Below, piece after piece: positions 32,816 to 43,009 of a stretch of DNA of 64,000 nt. A program made the position numbers and the translations under genes. The notes under the pieces are model-generated. The model searched no databases and was not told the DNA's origin. It was given only the letters and a program-made list of their open reading frames with translations. Source of the DNA: Pycnococcus provasolii. Taxonomy: Eukaryota; Chlorophyta; Pseudoscourfieldiophyceae; Pseudoscourfieldiales. Each line of letters opens with the position of its first letter. The first letter of the stretch is position 1. The DNA lies in assembly GCA_049487715.1 (NCBI GenBank), contig CP150561.1:1-64000 (forward strand), written 5' to 3'.

Positions 32816-33125
32816 AGGAAATGGACTCTTTGCTGTCTTGTTCTTATATTCATATTGTGATTTGGGGCATTCATTGTATGTTTGGTAATGTGTCCACTCC
32901 AGTCAGTCATTAAACACCACCAGCCCCGAATTTTGTTTCTCCTTACCAAAATATCAACGGAAAGAAGAGGTATGTACGCGTATAAGTAAGTATCTGAGAG
33001 CTTCAAGTGCCAAGTGTTTTGTGTTACACCCTTTTTTGGACCATTCATAAAAAATGAATTTTCACACTTATTTCTTTTCCACAACAAACACACGACACGC
33101 AACACGCAGCAAGCAAGAAGGGTCA

Positions 33126-36100
33126 TCATGCGGCGCCAACGCTGGCAGCGGCCATTTCCTCGGCAATCTTCACATCCTCGAGCGTTTTCGTTTCGTCAAG
33201 CACGCGCTCGGGTGGTGGCGGGGGAAGATCGGAAGTTGGCACATCCGACGCCGTCGCATCCACGTCCGGCGCGACCGTTGCCTGTATGGCGACGACATAC
33301 TTGTTGAACTCCGAAGTCATGTACACGGATGCCTCGAATGGTCCAGGCTCCTGCGGTGCCACCACGGTCACCGCCACCTTACGGCGCATGCCAGCCGCCA
33401 GAGGCCCACCATCGCTTGCCGTGGAAACGCCTTCGGACGCTCCAGATACACGGATCCGGCCAATGTCCGGACTCACATTCTGTACGGAGAATTCTGTGCT
33501 CACCACCGCCCCAGGGGGTACTGCACCGAGCACCAAAATCGGAGGCAGCATGTCAAATTGCTGAGATACGCCACCTGCGGCGGCAATGAGCTGAGCGGAC
33601 GAGTTGCGCACATTTGCGCGAACATCGGCTTCCAGTTCAATGTACCGTTCGTTTACTGTCGGAGCACCTGGAAGAGGCTCTGAGTCGCGTGGGGTAAATT
33701 CTTCCGCCTCGTATGCGGATGACAGTTCCGCCGGAGACGCGTCTTCCTCCGGCTCCTCCTCCGACTCAGCTGCGGGCTCGGCAGCCTGCTCAGGCTCAGG
33801 TACGAGCACGTGGCGCACATCCTCAGGCGCAACGGGCGGAGGCAGAGTTGCACCCGTGCGGCTCGCGGTGCTCTTCAGCGACCAATCCAGACCACGCTCG
33901 GTTGCGTCGTGACCCTCCTTTGACTTGAAGTAGCTCAATGTCATACCAGGGACAGGTCGTGGGAACGAAGCCCATGGAGGAAGCTCCGGCGGATCGTACG
34001 TCGACCATACCTTCTTCACCTCTGCGGCGTGCATGGCATCGACAGATCTCTGCTCGCGCACGGCAATCTCCTTCTCCTTCGCAACGTCTGCGGTATCGCG
34101 CTCCTCCTGGAGCAAATGATCGAGCGTGTCCTCACGCATCGTCTCGATGAGCGAAGCAAGCTCCGTCGCCGCCTGAAGCTCAAGGTCGACGCGCTGGTCG
34201 TCCACCTCGTACGTCTCCGGGCCCACTGCCTCAGCCTGCGCACGAGCCTCGTAGTAGTCCGCAAGCCGTGCGAGTGCAGCTGATACGGCATGCGCGTCCA
34301 TCTTTGGATATGCCATCACGAGGCGCGTTGACACGAGAGGCGGTAGCGTGGGCGGAATCACGTCAGCAGCCATGGCAGAGATGCGGGGATACTGCACGTT
34401 GTCTGGAATGGGAAGCGGCTCAGGGAGCTTTGTGGGAAGAGGCAGCGCCTTGAGGCTTCGCAGGTTGCTCGACAGCTTCGGCACCTGACGGGGCACAACG
34501 GCTCGAGGCACGACGGACGGCTTCGGCGGTGCAACCACCTCGAGGAAGCTGAACGCAGTTGCGCCCGCGAAACCGGAACGGAAAACATCCTGTCCCTCCT
34601 CTCCACCAACCACTTTCTCCTCAAGGAAGCTCCGCGTGCTGTTCTTCATTTCGTTGTGCTCCTCTTTGAGGTGGGCAAAACGCGATTGGGTCAAAACCTC
34701 AACTGCTGTGCCATCCTCGTACGACAGGAATATGCGCGGAGAAAGCGCCCCAGCACGCGAAGGTTCGGGGAGTTCCCAGTCCTCCTTCTCCGGGGCCGTT
34801 TCGTCTTCCGCGAGGGGAGCCGGATGTGATTCGTCTGTCACCTCCTCCGCCACTTCCACCTGTGCCTCCGCCTCCGCCTCCACTTGCACGGTCTGTTGTG
34901 GAACGACATTATCAGCATCTGCCGGCTCGACTGCAGCACCGTCTTCCGCCGCCTCTTCCTCCTCCGCCGCCGCCTCTTCTGCCTCTGCAACTGGCAATTC
35001 TTCATCCTCTGCCGCCTCGAGAGCGGCGATCAGCGCAGCGTGCGCATCGTACATATTGGTCGCAGCCTGCACAAAGTGCAACAATGCATCCGCAGCCGGC
35101 GCCGGAGTTTCCACCGGTGGCGGTGGATCCTCTGGAACCGGTTCCACACCCTCCTCCGGTGGCGGTTTTTCTGCCGCGGCAGCCTCTAATGCCGCTCGCT
35201 GCTCTTCCTCGAGTTGTGCAATTTGAGACTGCAGCGTAGACATCGTGGCTTTCACTTTCGGCCAGACGTGCTTCTGATCGAGCTCCACTACACCAAGCGC
35301 TCCAAGACGATCCAAAAATCTTCGCGCATACAGCCAACGTGCCGAGCTCCAAGAATCTGTCACAAACGAAAACTCGCCTCCGAGCAGCACAACGGCAAGT
35401 TGCAGTGCCGTGGACGCAGTGGCTGTCGGCTCCTCAAATTCACGCGCCTGCTTGAGGTCGTCGTCGCTCGTGCCCTCGAGTGCTACAACCGCATTTGTCA
35501 GAGCCTCCTGTGCAGCTTCGTACGCATCCTCGGGGGCAATCGCCTCCGCATCGGGCGCACCCTCCTCTGCAGGAGTATCTTCGGCAGGTTTTTCAGCCTC
35601 AGCATCCTCGCCTTCTGCAGCTGCAGCCTCCGCCGCTGCCGCCGCCGCTGCAGCAGCTTCCTCCGCCTCGCGATTCAAGGATTCGTACGGTGCTGCAGCG
35701 AGAAACGTGGCACGCAAGGCGTCACGCACCATGCGTGCCTCGTATCGTGGCCCAAACTCATCAAACGTAGACGCCGCGATCGACGTGCGGAAGCCGTTGC
35801 CCTCAGCGTCGGCGAATGCAAGCGAAAGGTCGTGTCGCACAACGACAAGCTCCGGCTCTGGCGCAGGCGCAGGCTCTTGCTCTCCCTCAGCCTCTTCTGC
35901 CTTTGCATCCTCCTCTGCAGGCGGCTCCTCCTCAGCGGGAGGCTCAGGAACAACCTCCTCTTTCACTTCTGCAAATTCGAACGTGTAGCACCCTGCCGCG
36001 CCAGTGCGTGCCGCGGAAGCACCGCCTGTACTTTCGGGGGCGTACACAAGCAGATTCCCGCAGGCCGAAAGAGCACCGCCGCACGGCAGCTCAACCACGA

Positions 36101-39100
36101 CCATTCCATCGCTTGCAGTCCAGCAAGCGTCCACACCGACGTCGTCCATTTCCACGGCAACCTCCTGGCTGTCCGCCGCTATGAAAACGGATGGCACACC
36201 TGTATTTTCCACAATAGTCGTCCAGCTCGGATGGTGATTGTGCATCATGCGCGTACCATTCGCGTGCTGAACAAGCTTGCGCCCACTTCGCACGTCTTCA
36301 ATCGACATGGTCAAGTCCGCTCGCGTAACAACCTCCGCCCCCGTGTCCGGGTCGTGCACGACAGCCACCTTAATGGAAGGCAATTCAACAGGTGGTGGCG
36401 GCCCCGGTGGTTCCTCCTCAACCTCAGGCTCAGGCTCGGCCGCCGTCTCTTCGCCATCCGCAGGCGCAGCATCCTTTGCATCGCTCTCTTTCGCCCCTTC
36501 CTCACCGCCCTCCTCTTCCTCCGGCGGTGGTGGCGGAGGCTCGTGTTCGTCAGGTTGCGCGATGCGATGGCCATCGGCACGCGTTCGAATCCAGCTTGCA
36601 CACCACTCCACGGCACCGCCGGCTGGAGAGCGCTCAGCAATATTGCCGTCAGGCAAGAGCAATTTGGCATTTCCATCGTCCGTATCCGTGATAACAACGC
36701 CACTCGAAAGCACGGTGTGCGGTGAAGCGCCTCCGTCGCTGCGCAGCAACACGCTGCCCTCGGAGGTCACTTCGACAATGGCTCCATTGGGCTGCGCATA
36801 CTGCACTTTCATCACACCCTCATTCGTGCGCACAACGGTGACCTCAGAGCCTCCCGCCACTGAGATGGTGACCTCGTCGGAGCTTCTGGCAGTGAAGACA
36901 TTGCCGTCACTGCACAGCTTCACCTCTCCAGGAAAGTCTAGGTGGGCATTCCGAATTGCGACAAAGCTGCCGTCATCTGGGCAGTACTGGTCCAAGCCAT
37001 GGCTCCGAACGCAATCCTCAACCTCGATGGTGTACACGCTCTTCGGGATGTCGTACGACTCCTTTTCCCTTGCGTACTCCGCAAACGGCGGTGCATGGGG
37101 CACGGCAATTGTATCCGTTCGCTTCGCTTCCATGCCATACATCACAGTCACCGCGGCGTCCTCATGCTTGAAGTATGTACTGATACGTTCCGGGTACCCT
37201 AGTTCGGCTGCGTTAAGAATCTGCGGGAATACCCGCGGCTCGAGCGGCTCGACGTGACAACGAGAGCACATCTCGTCAACATGGGCAGCGCGTGCCAACT
37301 CGGGGAGCTGGTTCGCGACGAAATCGAGCATGCGCACGTGATGCAATGTCGTGACCGTCACGGCGTCGTCCGCGTGAGCTGCAAGCGCCGTCACGTCTAT
37401 GCCCTTCTCCGCCGCAGTCATCTCCGGAACCTCTGGCATATCGCAGCGTTTCACACCGGGGAGTCTGGCAAGAGCATTCATGCGAGCTTCCACATCCGCA
37501 ACGTTGAACTTAGACTTGTCCTCGAAGAGGCCTTTTGCCGTGCGCGTGGATGCTCGCATCGTGTTATCGAGTTCGTGCATGAGCACAACGTCCTTTGCCA
37601 TCGCTTCTGCAAGGGTCGGGAAGGCCGAGTCAGCCACGGCGCCGATGGCAGCCTCTTCGTCCGTGACGGCACTGAATGTCGACGCGAGCAGTGCCGCCGT
37701 CGCCTCGGCAGCCTCGGCAGCCTCCATCTCAGCCACTTCCTCCTCCCCGCGGAGAGTGCGCACCACCTGCTCGCACATGCAGTGCGCCACGATCGCCACG
37801 CTGATTTTCTCCATAGGAACGTCGTCAAGTAGTGCGTTGTAGTACTCCATGGGCACGCTCGCGTCGGCGGGCGGAACGTTCACCACCGTAAGTGCATCGT
37901 CAGCTCGCCACATGCTCCACTTCTTGTAGTTGGCGGTGACTTGCTCGAACGCGGCGAGCAGTTCGGCGGACGCGAACGGGCCTGGTGCCTCGCCGTCACC
38001 CTCCTTCGCATCGCCGCCCTCCTCCGCCACGGGCTCCGCGACGGAAATCTCGTATGCCGCCATGCGCCGCACGGGTGCATCCCACGTCTTTCCCTTGGAC
38101 GTATCCTCGACGCTCGCGAAAAGTGCCGGCTTGTATGGCAATGCCGGCGGCTCAGCCGCCTCGTCCTCAGCCTCAGGCGGCGGAACGTCCTTTTTAAGGT
38201 ACACAACACCCTGCACGGGCGCGCCAGCGTCCACAGCTGCGGCAAGCTCAAAAGCCTCCTCCGTTGGGCTCGTGACCCAGTACATCGTGCGCGTGACGAA
38301 CTTGTCGTTCAACGTCTGCATAACCTCATCCACCTTCGACGAGAGCACGCCAATCTCCGCCATTGCTGCTGCCACCGCCTTGGACGCGACGTCCACGGGG
38401 CCTTCTTCGTCCCCCTCTCCCTCTTTCGGCGCCTCCTCTCCTGCTGCTGCCGCCTCCGCCTCCGCCAGCGCCGTCTTTGCCGCTTCCAGAGTCTGCTGCG
38501 CTTCGGCAACAGCCGCCTGCGCCGCCTCCAGCGACGACATGCGCGACATCTTTTCACGCTCGTATGTCGCGTCGCGGTCCGCCTGCACGCGCGCGACGAG
38601 AATGCGCCCGATGGCCGCATACACCGCCTCGCGTGAGGCGACGAGCGACGCGTCCGCATCCGCATCCGCGGTCGTCGCCGCCTCCAGCGCGGCAGCAGCC
38701 TCCGCATCTGCGGCGGCCGCCTCCTCGCGTGCCAGCACCGTCTCCTCAGGTATGGGAACTTCCTCCCCCGCCGCCTCCGTCGCAGCCGCCGCCTCTTCAG
38801 CTGCAGCTGCATACGCCTCCTCCTTCTCCGCGAGCGCCGCAGCGGCGGCGTCGCGTGCCTCCTGAGCGGCCGTGAGCGCCGCGGCCGCCTCCTCGCGTGC
38901 GGTGGTCGCGGCGTCTCTTGCAGCTGTCGCGTCTGTGTACCCCGTTCCCAGTTCGTCTTCTTCTTTGGGCTGCGCGTCTACGACAGCCTGCACGTCGAGC
39001 CCGACCACCTTGGGAGGCGCGTCCTCCGCCTCCGCGGTGAGGTGCGCCTTGATATCGTCGAGGTTGACCGCCTCGGGCAAAGCGGCCTCGGCGGAGTACA

Positions 39101-39128
39101 CGACCAAGCCCGCGGCGACGTAGTCCAT
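33126..39128 (-). CDS. SPAG17: SPAG17/PF6-like central-pair (C1a) axoneme protein
   Basis: A 2000-residue protein from the first in-frame ATG at 39128. The open frame continues upstream to 39179 through a TTG. The N-terminal third is Ala/Glu-rich coiled coil. Then comes a conserved block (RMLDFVANQLPELA, PEVPEMTAAEKG), beta-strand repeats of the SPAG17 type (GTRMMHNHHPSWTTIVENTG, RTRADGHRI, VVELPCGGALSACGN), a PPKPSVVPRA-type proline segment, and a C-terminal MSP/ASH-like beta domain (ILVLGAVPPGAVVSTEFSVQNVS). SPAG17/PF6 scaffolds the C1a projection of the ciliary central pair and is needed for motility; human SPAG17 is about 2200 residues. An ATG at 39208 (MADDKGDDGPWK) lies in another frame, so the true N-terminus may need a small intron or a base correction. 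Confidence 0.8.
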   Translation of the reverse strand: MDYVAAGLVVYSAEAALPEAVNLDDIKAHLTAEAEDAPPKVVGLDVQAVVDAQPKEEDELGTGYTDATAARDAATTAREEAAAALTAAQEARDAAAAALAEKEEAYAAAAEEAAAATEAAGEEVPIPEETVLAREEAAAADAEAAAALEAATTADADADASLVASREAVYAAIGRILVARVQADRDATYEREKMSRMSSLEAAQAAVAEAQQTLEAAKTALAEAEAAAAGEEAPKEGEGDEEGPVDVASKAVAAAMAEIGVLSSKVDEVMQTLNDKFVTRTMYWVTSPTEEAFELAAAVDAGAPVQGVVYLKKDVPPPEAEDEAAEPPALPYKPALFASVEDTSKGKTWDAPVRRMAAYEISVAEPVAEEGGDAKEGDGEAPGPFASAELLAAFEQVTANYKKWSMWRADDALTVVNVPPADASVPMEYYNALLDDVPMEKISVAIVAHCMCEQVVRTLRGEEEVAEMEAAEAAEATAALLASTFSAVTDEEAAIGAVADSAFPTLAEAMAKDVVLMHELDNTMRASTRTAKGLFEDKSKFNVADVEARMNALARLPGVKRCDMPEVPEMTAAEKGIDVTALAAHADDAVTVTTLHHVRMLDFVANQLPELARAAHVDEMCSRCHVEPLEPRVFPQILNAAELGYPERISTYFKHEDAAVTVMYGMEAKRTDTIAVPHAPPFAEYAREKESYDIPKSVYTIEVEDCVRSHGLDQYCPDDGSFVAIRNAHLDFPGEVKLCSDGNVFTARSSDEVTISVAGGSEVTVVRTNEGVMKVQYAQPNGAIVEVTSEGSVLLRSDGGASPHTVLSSGVVITDTDDGNAKLLLPDGNIAERSPAGGAVEWCASWIRTRADGHRIAQPDEHEPPPPPPEEEEGGEEGAKESDAKDAAPADGEETAAEPEPEVEEEPPGPPPPVELPSIKVAVVHDPDTGAEVVTRADLTMSIEDVRSGRKLVQHANGTRMMHNHHPSWTTIVENTGVPSVFIAADSQEVAVEMDDVGVDACWTASDGMVVVELPCGGALSACGNLLVYAPESTGGASAARTGAAGCYTFEFAEVKEEVVPEPPAEEEPPAEEDAKAEEAEGEQEPAPAPEPELVVVRHDLSLAFADAEGNGFRTSIAASTFDEFGPRYEARMVRDALRATFLAAAPYESLNREAEEAAAAAAAAAEAAAAEGEDAEAEKPAEDTPAEEGAPDAEAIAPEDAYEAAQEALTNAVVALEGTSDDDLKQAREFEEPTATASTALQLAVVLLGGEFSFVTDSWSSARWLYARRFLDRLGALGVVELDQKHVWPKVKATMSTLQSQIAQLEEEQRAALEAAAAEKPPPEEGVEPVPEDPPPPVETPAPAADALLHFVQAATNMYDAHAALIAALEAAEDEELPVAEAEEAAAEEEEAAEDGAAVEPADADNVVPQQTVQVEAEAEAQVEVAEEVTDESHPAPLAEDETAPEKEDWELPEPSRAGALSPRIFLSYEDGTAVEVLTQSRFAHLKEEHNEMKNSTRSFLEEKVVGGEEGQDVFRSGFAGATAFSFLEVVAPPKPSVVPRAVVPRQVPKLSSNLRSLKALPLPTKLPEPLPIPDNVQYPRISAMAADVIPPTLPPLVSTRLVMAYPKMDAHAVSAALARLADYYEARAQAEAVGPETYEVDDQRVDLELQAATELASLIETMREDTLDHLLQEERDTADVAKEKEIAVREQRSVDAMHAAEVKKVWSTYDPPELPPWASFPRPVPGMTLSYFKSKEGHDATERGLDWSLKSTASRTGATLPPPVAPEDVRHVLVPEPEQAAEPAAESEEEPEEDASPAELSSAYEAEEFTPRDSEPLPGAPTVNERYIELEADVRANVRNSSAQLIAAAGGVSQQFDMLPPILVLGAVPPGAVVSTEFSVQNVSPDIGRIRVSGASEGVSTASDGGPLAAGMRRKVAVTVVAPQEPGPFEASVYMTSEFNKYVVAIQATVAPDVDATASDVPTSDLPPPPPERVLDETKTLEDVKIAEEMAAASVGAA

Positions 39129-39179
39129 CTCGAAGGAAGGTTCGACATGTTTCGAGGACTCGTCCAAGGATTCTTCCAA

Positions 39180-40156
39180 GGACCATCATCGCCCTTGTCG
39201 TCGGCCATGGCAGTCGGTGGACGGAGGTTGTCAGCAAGGAGGGCACGAGACGACGGTAGGGACTCGTTTCCCGAGGTTGGCGTGGTGTTCCCCTCCCCCA
39301 GGCAGCCACCTAGGAGGCGCAGTTACCCGATTTCCCGAACTACTGTACTAGGAAGTAGAGGTCAGGTCAGGTCAGGTGGAACGGGTGTAGGTGCGGTGCG
39401 AGGAATGCATTGGGGCCCACCTCGTCCCACTGCCCTGTCCGGACCAACCAGCGGGAACGAGGAACGTGGGACGTACTGTAAGAGTGCACGCCCAACCAAA
39501 CCAAACCCGTCCTTATTTAGACGACCTCGTTGGCTCGTTCCTTCTCCTTTTGCAGTTCTCCTTCTCCTTCTGCAGTTCTGCTTCTGCAGTTCTCCTTCTC
39601 AATTCTCATGGCATTTGCGTAGGCGTTGTACTCTTTCCCTCGAGACTCGCTCGTCTCTCGTCTGTGCCTCTGTGCCTCTGTGCCCTCTGTCGGTCGATGT
39701 GAGGTCGTCGTCGTCGTCGTCACGAGTTGTCGATCGATCACGAGGACACGTTTAGTTCTACCGAGGTGGGTGGGCCCGAGGTAGGTGGGCGATGTAGGGA
39801 AGTTCGGTCTGACCGGCGAGCTCGTAGGAGACTGTTAAATCCTACACGCATGCACGCAACGCCGGCTCCCCAATTCTGCGTTCAGGCAACCGCCTCTCCT
39901 CTCTCGCCTCGCCCCTACGATAAGTCTATGATCGTGTCGTCACGCACGCCGGTCAGTTGCCTTGCCTGCAGGTGTCGTCAAAGATTGGGCCTCCGAAGCT
40001 GGTCTCCGAAGCTCCCTAGACGAAATCGCGCCCTCCGGCCAACGACACGAATTCTCGTGGAACCCGAAGTCTGCCAACCTTCGCACCGAACCACCTGGGT
40101 GGGTTAGCAACATCTTAAAAAAACGGACGCGCAAGCAAGCAAGCGAGCAAGCAAAC
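39180..40156. other. Spacer between divergent flagellar-block genes
   Basis: About 980 bp between SPAG17-like (-) and the EF-hand gene (+). It has four tandem AGGTC units near 39358-39377 and a CTTCTCCTTCTGCAG-type pyrimidine repeat at 39538-39600. It presumably holds both promoters. No additional gene is supported. Confidence 0.55.
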
Positions 40157-42433
40157 ATGGCCACCTCGGCACGCACGATGGGCGCGCGCAGAGACTCCAT
40201 GGCGCTAGGCGTGTGCGCGAGGTTCGCGCTCTGGGCGCAGAGGCACCACGCGACGTTCAACGCGGCGCTAGCGCACGGGACAAACGCGAACGCGAAGACG
40301 TGCACGCGCTACGAATTCAGGCAGGCGGTCAGCGCATGCGGGGCGAGCCAGGAGTTCAGCTTCGAGGACGTGGGAGTCGTCATGAGCTGGGTCGAGCCGC
40401 GCGTGGAGGCGGGCGTTCCGTTGCACGCGTTCTGGGAAAAGGTCGAGCGTATGGTCCAGTTCGAGAGCGCGGATACGAACCACGACGGTAAGCTGAGCCG
40501 TGCGGAGTTTGAACGGCTCGTGGAAGGTTCCACGGCGACTTCCGCAGGGCCGTCGCGTCTCACCGCAAGTGCTGTTAAGGCTCACGACGCGTCGTTCGGT
40601 GTCACGCCCCACAAAACGCCGGTTGCGCGCAGCGCTTCGGCGCAAGTCAAGCTTGGCCTCGCGCGAATCAACGCGGGGCTGAACGCCGTTCCCGCCCAGC
40701 ATGGCTTCTCTTCCAAGCTTTTGTCCGACGAAAGTGTCGGCAAGTTTATGGCCAGGGCGACAAGCCCACACAAGCAGTTTGCAATGCAGATGGACACGCC
40801 GCAGCTTCGTGCCGATCCGTACGCGTCGGTTCCAAGGCCTAGCAAGGCGGAGATGTTTCCAAGCACTTTGCCAGATTACTCAACGAAGGGCTTCTCCGCG
40901 CGATACGCGAATGCGAGTGCGAGTGCAAGCGCCATGCCTTTCACCACACCAGCACAAAGTGTGATGGCTTTTCCTGGCGGCTCAGGTCCAGACTTGGACG
41001 CGGCCACCACCTCAAGACGGGCGGCAGCTGCAGCGGCAGCGGTGGCGGCGGCGACGACGACAGATAACTTCAACGTCGAAACTGTCATCTCTCCCACGCC
41101 GGCGGGTGCGGGAACCAACGGTCCAGACGACGCTGTCAAGCCCGGTGCATCAATTCTGACTGCTCCGGCTATGAGCGAGGATGTGTTCGCTCTGCGCAAC
41201 AGACTGAGGCAGGTCGAGGCGGAAAATGAGGTCCTGGTGCAGGGCGAGAAGCGCACGGCGCAGGCGATTCGCCACCTCGAGAGCGAGATGCGCGCAAGAG
41301 AGCAGGAGCACAAGGAGATGAGCTTGAAGGAGTTCAATCTTTCGGCTGGCGTGATCAAGGATCTTGAGACTCAGTTGCAGTCGGCTAGTCAGGGCGAGGA
41401 GCAGGCCAAAGAGTCGCTAGACCTCGTCAAAACGGAATTCGAGCACATGAAGGAGCTCCTGGCCTCTGCAGAATCGCGTGCGACGGTGCGCGAAGCTAGA
41501 GATGCCGAGATAATATCGAATTTGCAGGCTGAGCTGACATCGGTGCGCACGCGCGACGACGGCATGGAATCCCGTGCAAGCCGCGCCGACATCGCGCTCG
41601 CCGAACTTCGCAGTCAGTCTGAGAAGGATGCTGAGCACTTGAAACAGCAGCTCATGGAAGCGGAGTCGCGAGCAACGCGCCTCGTTGCAGAACACGCGAC
41701 GATGCGCGAGGAGCTTGCAGCGGCAAATGCAGGTCGGCGCGTGGAGCGCGAGCAGCGCGAAGCCGCGGAGGCTGAGGTGAAGGCTGAGCGCCTCGCGATG
41801 GCTGAGCGCATAGCCTCGGAGACGGCGGCACGCGACGCTGCTGAAGCTCGGGTTGCGGAACTGGAAGCGTCTCTTTCGATTGCGCGTGGCGATGCTGCGT
41901 CTGGCGCCCGAGAGCGTGAGCTCGAGGACAAGTGCGATTCACTTGCGATTCGACTTGAAGGATCTGAGGCTCAGCGCATGGTTCTTGAGCGCGAGCTCAC
42001 AACCGCTCAGCAGGCTCTCATCATGGCGAAGGAGGAGGCTCTTCGATTAAAGGCGGAGGAGCGCACTCGGACCGAGGAGCTGATGGACCGCGAACAGCGC
42101 GTGCTTCAGACGCTCATGCGGCAGCTTCACCAGAGCCAGACGGAGCAGTCGAAGTTGAACGACTACACGGAAGAGATGGATGCAGTGTACGAGAGTCTAG
42201 AGCACCTCTACGAAAATCTGAATCCCAGGCGAATTGAACACGTCGATGGCGGTGATGACGGCCGTGCTCTCGAGAGTGCCGCCGCGCCTGCTCCCGCGCC
42301 GTCGCCGTCGCCGCGCCATCTTGCATCTCGCAACGACGCTCGTGCGCAATCCCCCGAAGAAGACGCGGCGACAGGCCAGGTGCTTAGCAGCTTACGGAGT
42401 ATCAAGGGCGAGCTGAGCAGCTATCTGTCTTAG
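40157..42433 (+). CDS. EF-hand / coiled-coil protein, probably cytoskeletal
   Basis: A 758-residue protein. The N-terminus (residues ~10-125) is a helical EF-hand-pair-like module whose second loop, DTNHDGKLSRAEF, has a complete calcium-binding pattern; the first is degenerate. A linker with Ala and Ser runs follows, then a long coiled coil from about residue 335 to 700, and a disordered Pro/Ala tail. The Met at 40157 (MATSART) follows an A/C-rich leader and is the first that makes sense. It stands between two central-pair genes, so a calcium-responsive axonemal or centrosomal role is plausible but unproven. TGTAA lies at 42464. Confidence 0.7.
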   Translation: MATSARTMGARRDSMALGVCARFALWAQRHHATFNAALAHGTNANAKTCTRYEFRQAVSACGASQEFSFEDVGVVMSWVEPRVEAGVPLHAFWEKVERMVQFESADTNHDGKLSRAEFERLVEGSTATSAGPSRLTASAVKAHDASFGVTPHKTPVARSASAQVKLGLARINAGLNAVPAQHGFSSKLLSDESVGKFMARATSPHKQFAMQMDTPQLRADPYASVPRPSKAEMFPSTLPDYSTKGFSARYANASASASAMPFTTPAQSVMAFPGGSGPDLDAATTSRRAAAAAAAVAAATTTDNFNVETVISPTPAGAGTNGPDDAVKPGASILTAPAMSEDVFALRNRLRQVEAENEVLVQGEKRTAQAIRHLESEMRAREQEHKEMSLKEFNLSAGVIKDLETQLQSASQGEEQAKESLDLVKTEFEHMKELLASAESRATVREARDAEIISNLQAELTSVRTRDDGMESRASRADIALAELRSQSEKDAEHLKQQLMEAESRATRLVAEHATMREELAAANAGRRVEREQREAAEAEVKAERLAMAERIASETAARDAAEARVAELEASLSIARGDAASGARERELEDKCDSLAIRLEGSEAQRMVLERELTTAQQALIMAKEEALRLKAEERTRTEELMDREQRVLQTLMRQLHQSQTEQSKLNDYTEEMDAVYESLEHLYENLNPRRIEHVDGGDDGRALESAAAPAPAPSPSPRHLASRNDARAQSPEEDAATGQVLSSLRSIKGELSSYLS

Positions 42434-43005
42434 TCTTTAAAACATTGTCCAGTCCAATCCGCCTGTAAGATGCTCTTGTTTTTATTGTCTTCTTTTCCCC
42501 AACCCAGCCTGGTCGAGTCGCGTGTGCTCGTGAGGTTGGGAAGAGAAGAGACGATCACGAGATTGGTTGTGATGTCACGTCATGTTCTCACAGTGCATCT
42601 ATCCTAACTGAAGGCCTTTCCGTCTACCTATACTTAGGTAGTACATAAACCTCGTCCCGTTCCTGTGGAGGGTAAAAAAGCTCGTAACATACCGGTAGGC
42701 GGTACCGCGGTAGTCCAAGAGCGAGCGCCTTCATTCCAGCCCGACGAGCCCGAGCCGCTAGGCGCTGAGATGTCAGAGAGACGAAACGAAGCATGCGGAA
42801 GCCGGTCCGGAGGTAAGGGCTCGCTTAAAGGCCGGAGTTGCCTGTTGTAATCTGGAGAGGGTTCGAAGCCGTTGCAGACTTGCAGCTGCAGGCCGCCGAC
42901 CGGGACAGACGGAAAGGGCAGAAGGTAGATCGTCTCGTGGTACATCAACTGGAATAGACTCCTATGCCACTACGGTACAACTGTAGTGTACCATACTGTT
43001 AATGT
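42434..43005. other. Spacer without recognised gene
   Basis: Contains the TGTAA poly(A) motif of the upstream gene and several short ORFs that look random. It leads into the tandem duplication at 43-44 kb. Confidence 0.5.
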
Positions 43006-43009
43006 GGAC

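Noticed and set aside
35214-36725. 503-codon plus-strand ORF
   Set aside because: Shadow of the SPAG17-like gene; Arg/His/Leu-biased with no domain.
39358-39377. AGGTC pentamer repeats
   Set aside because: Four short units only; nothing else links them to a binding-site array.
42845-42875. GGTTCGAAGCC-like sequence resembling a tRNA T-arm
   Set aside because: No acceptor, D-arm or anticodon stem could be paired around it.
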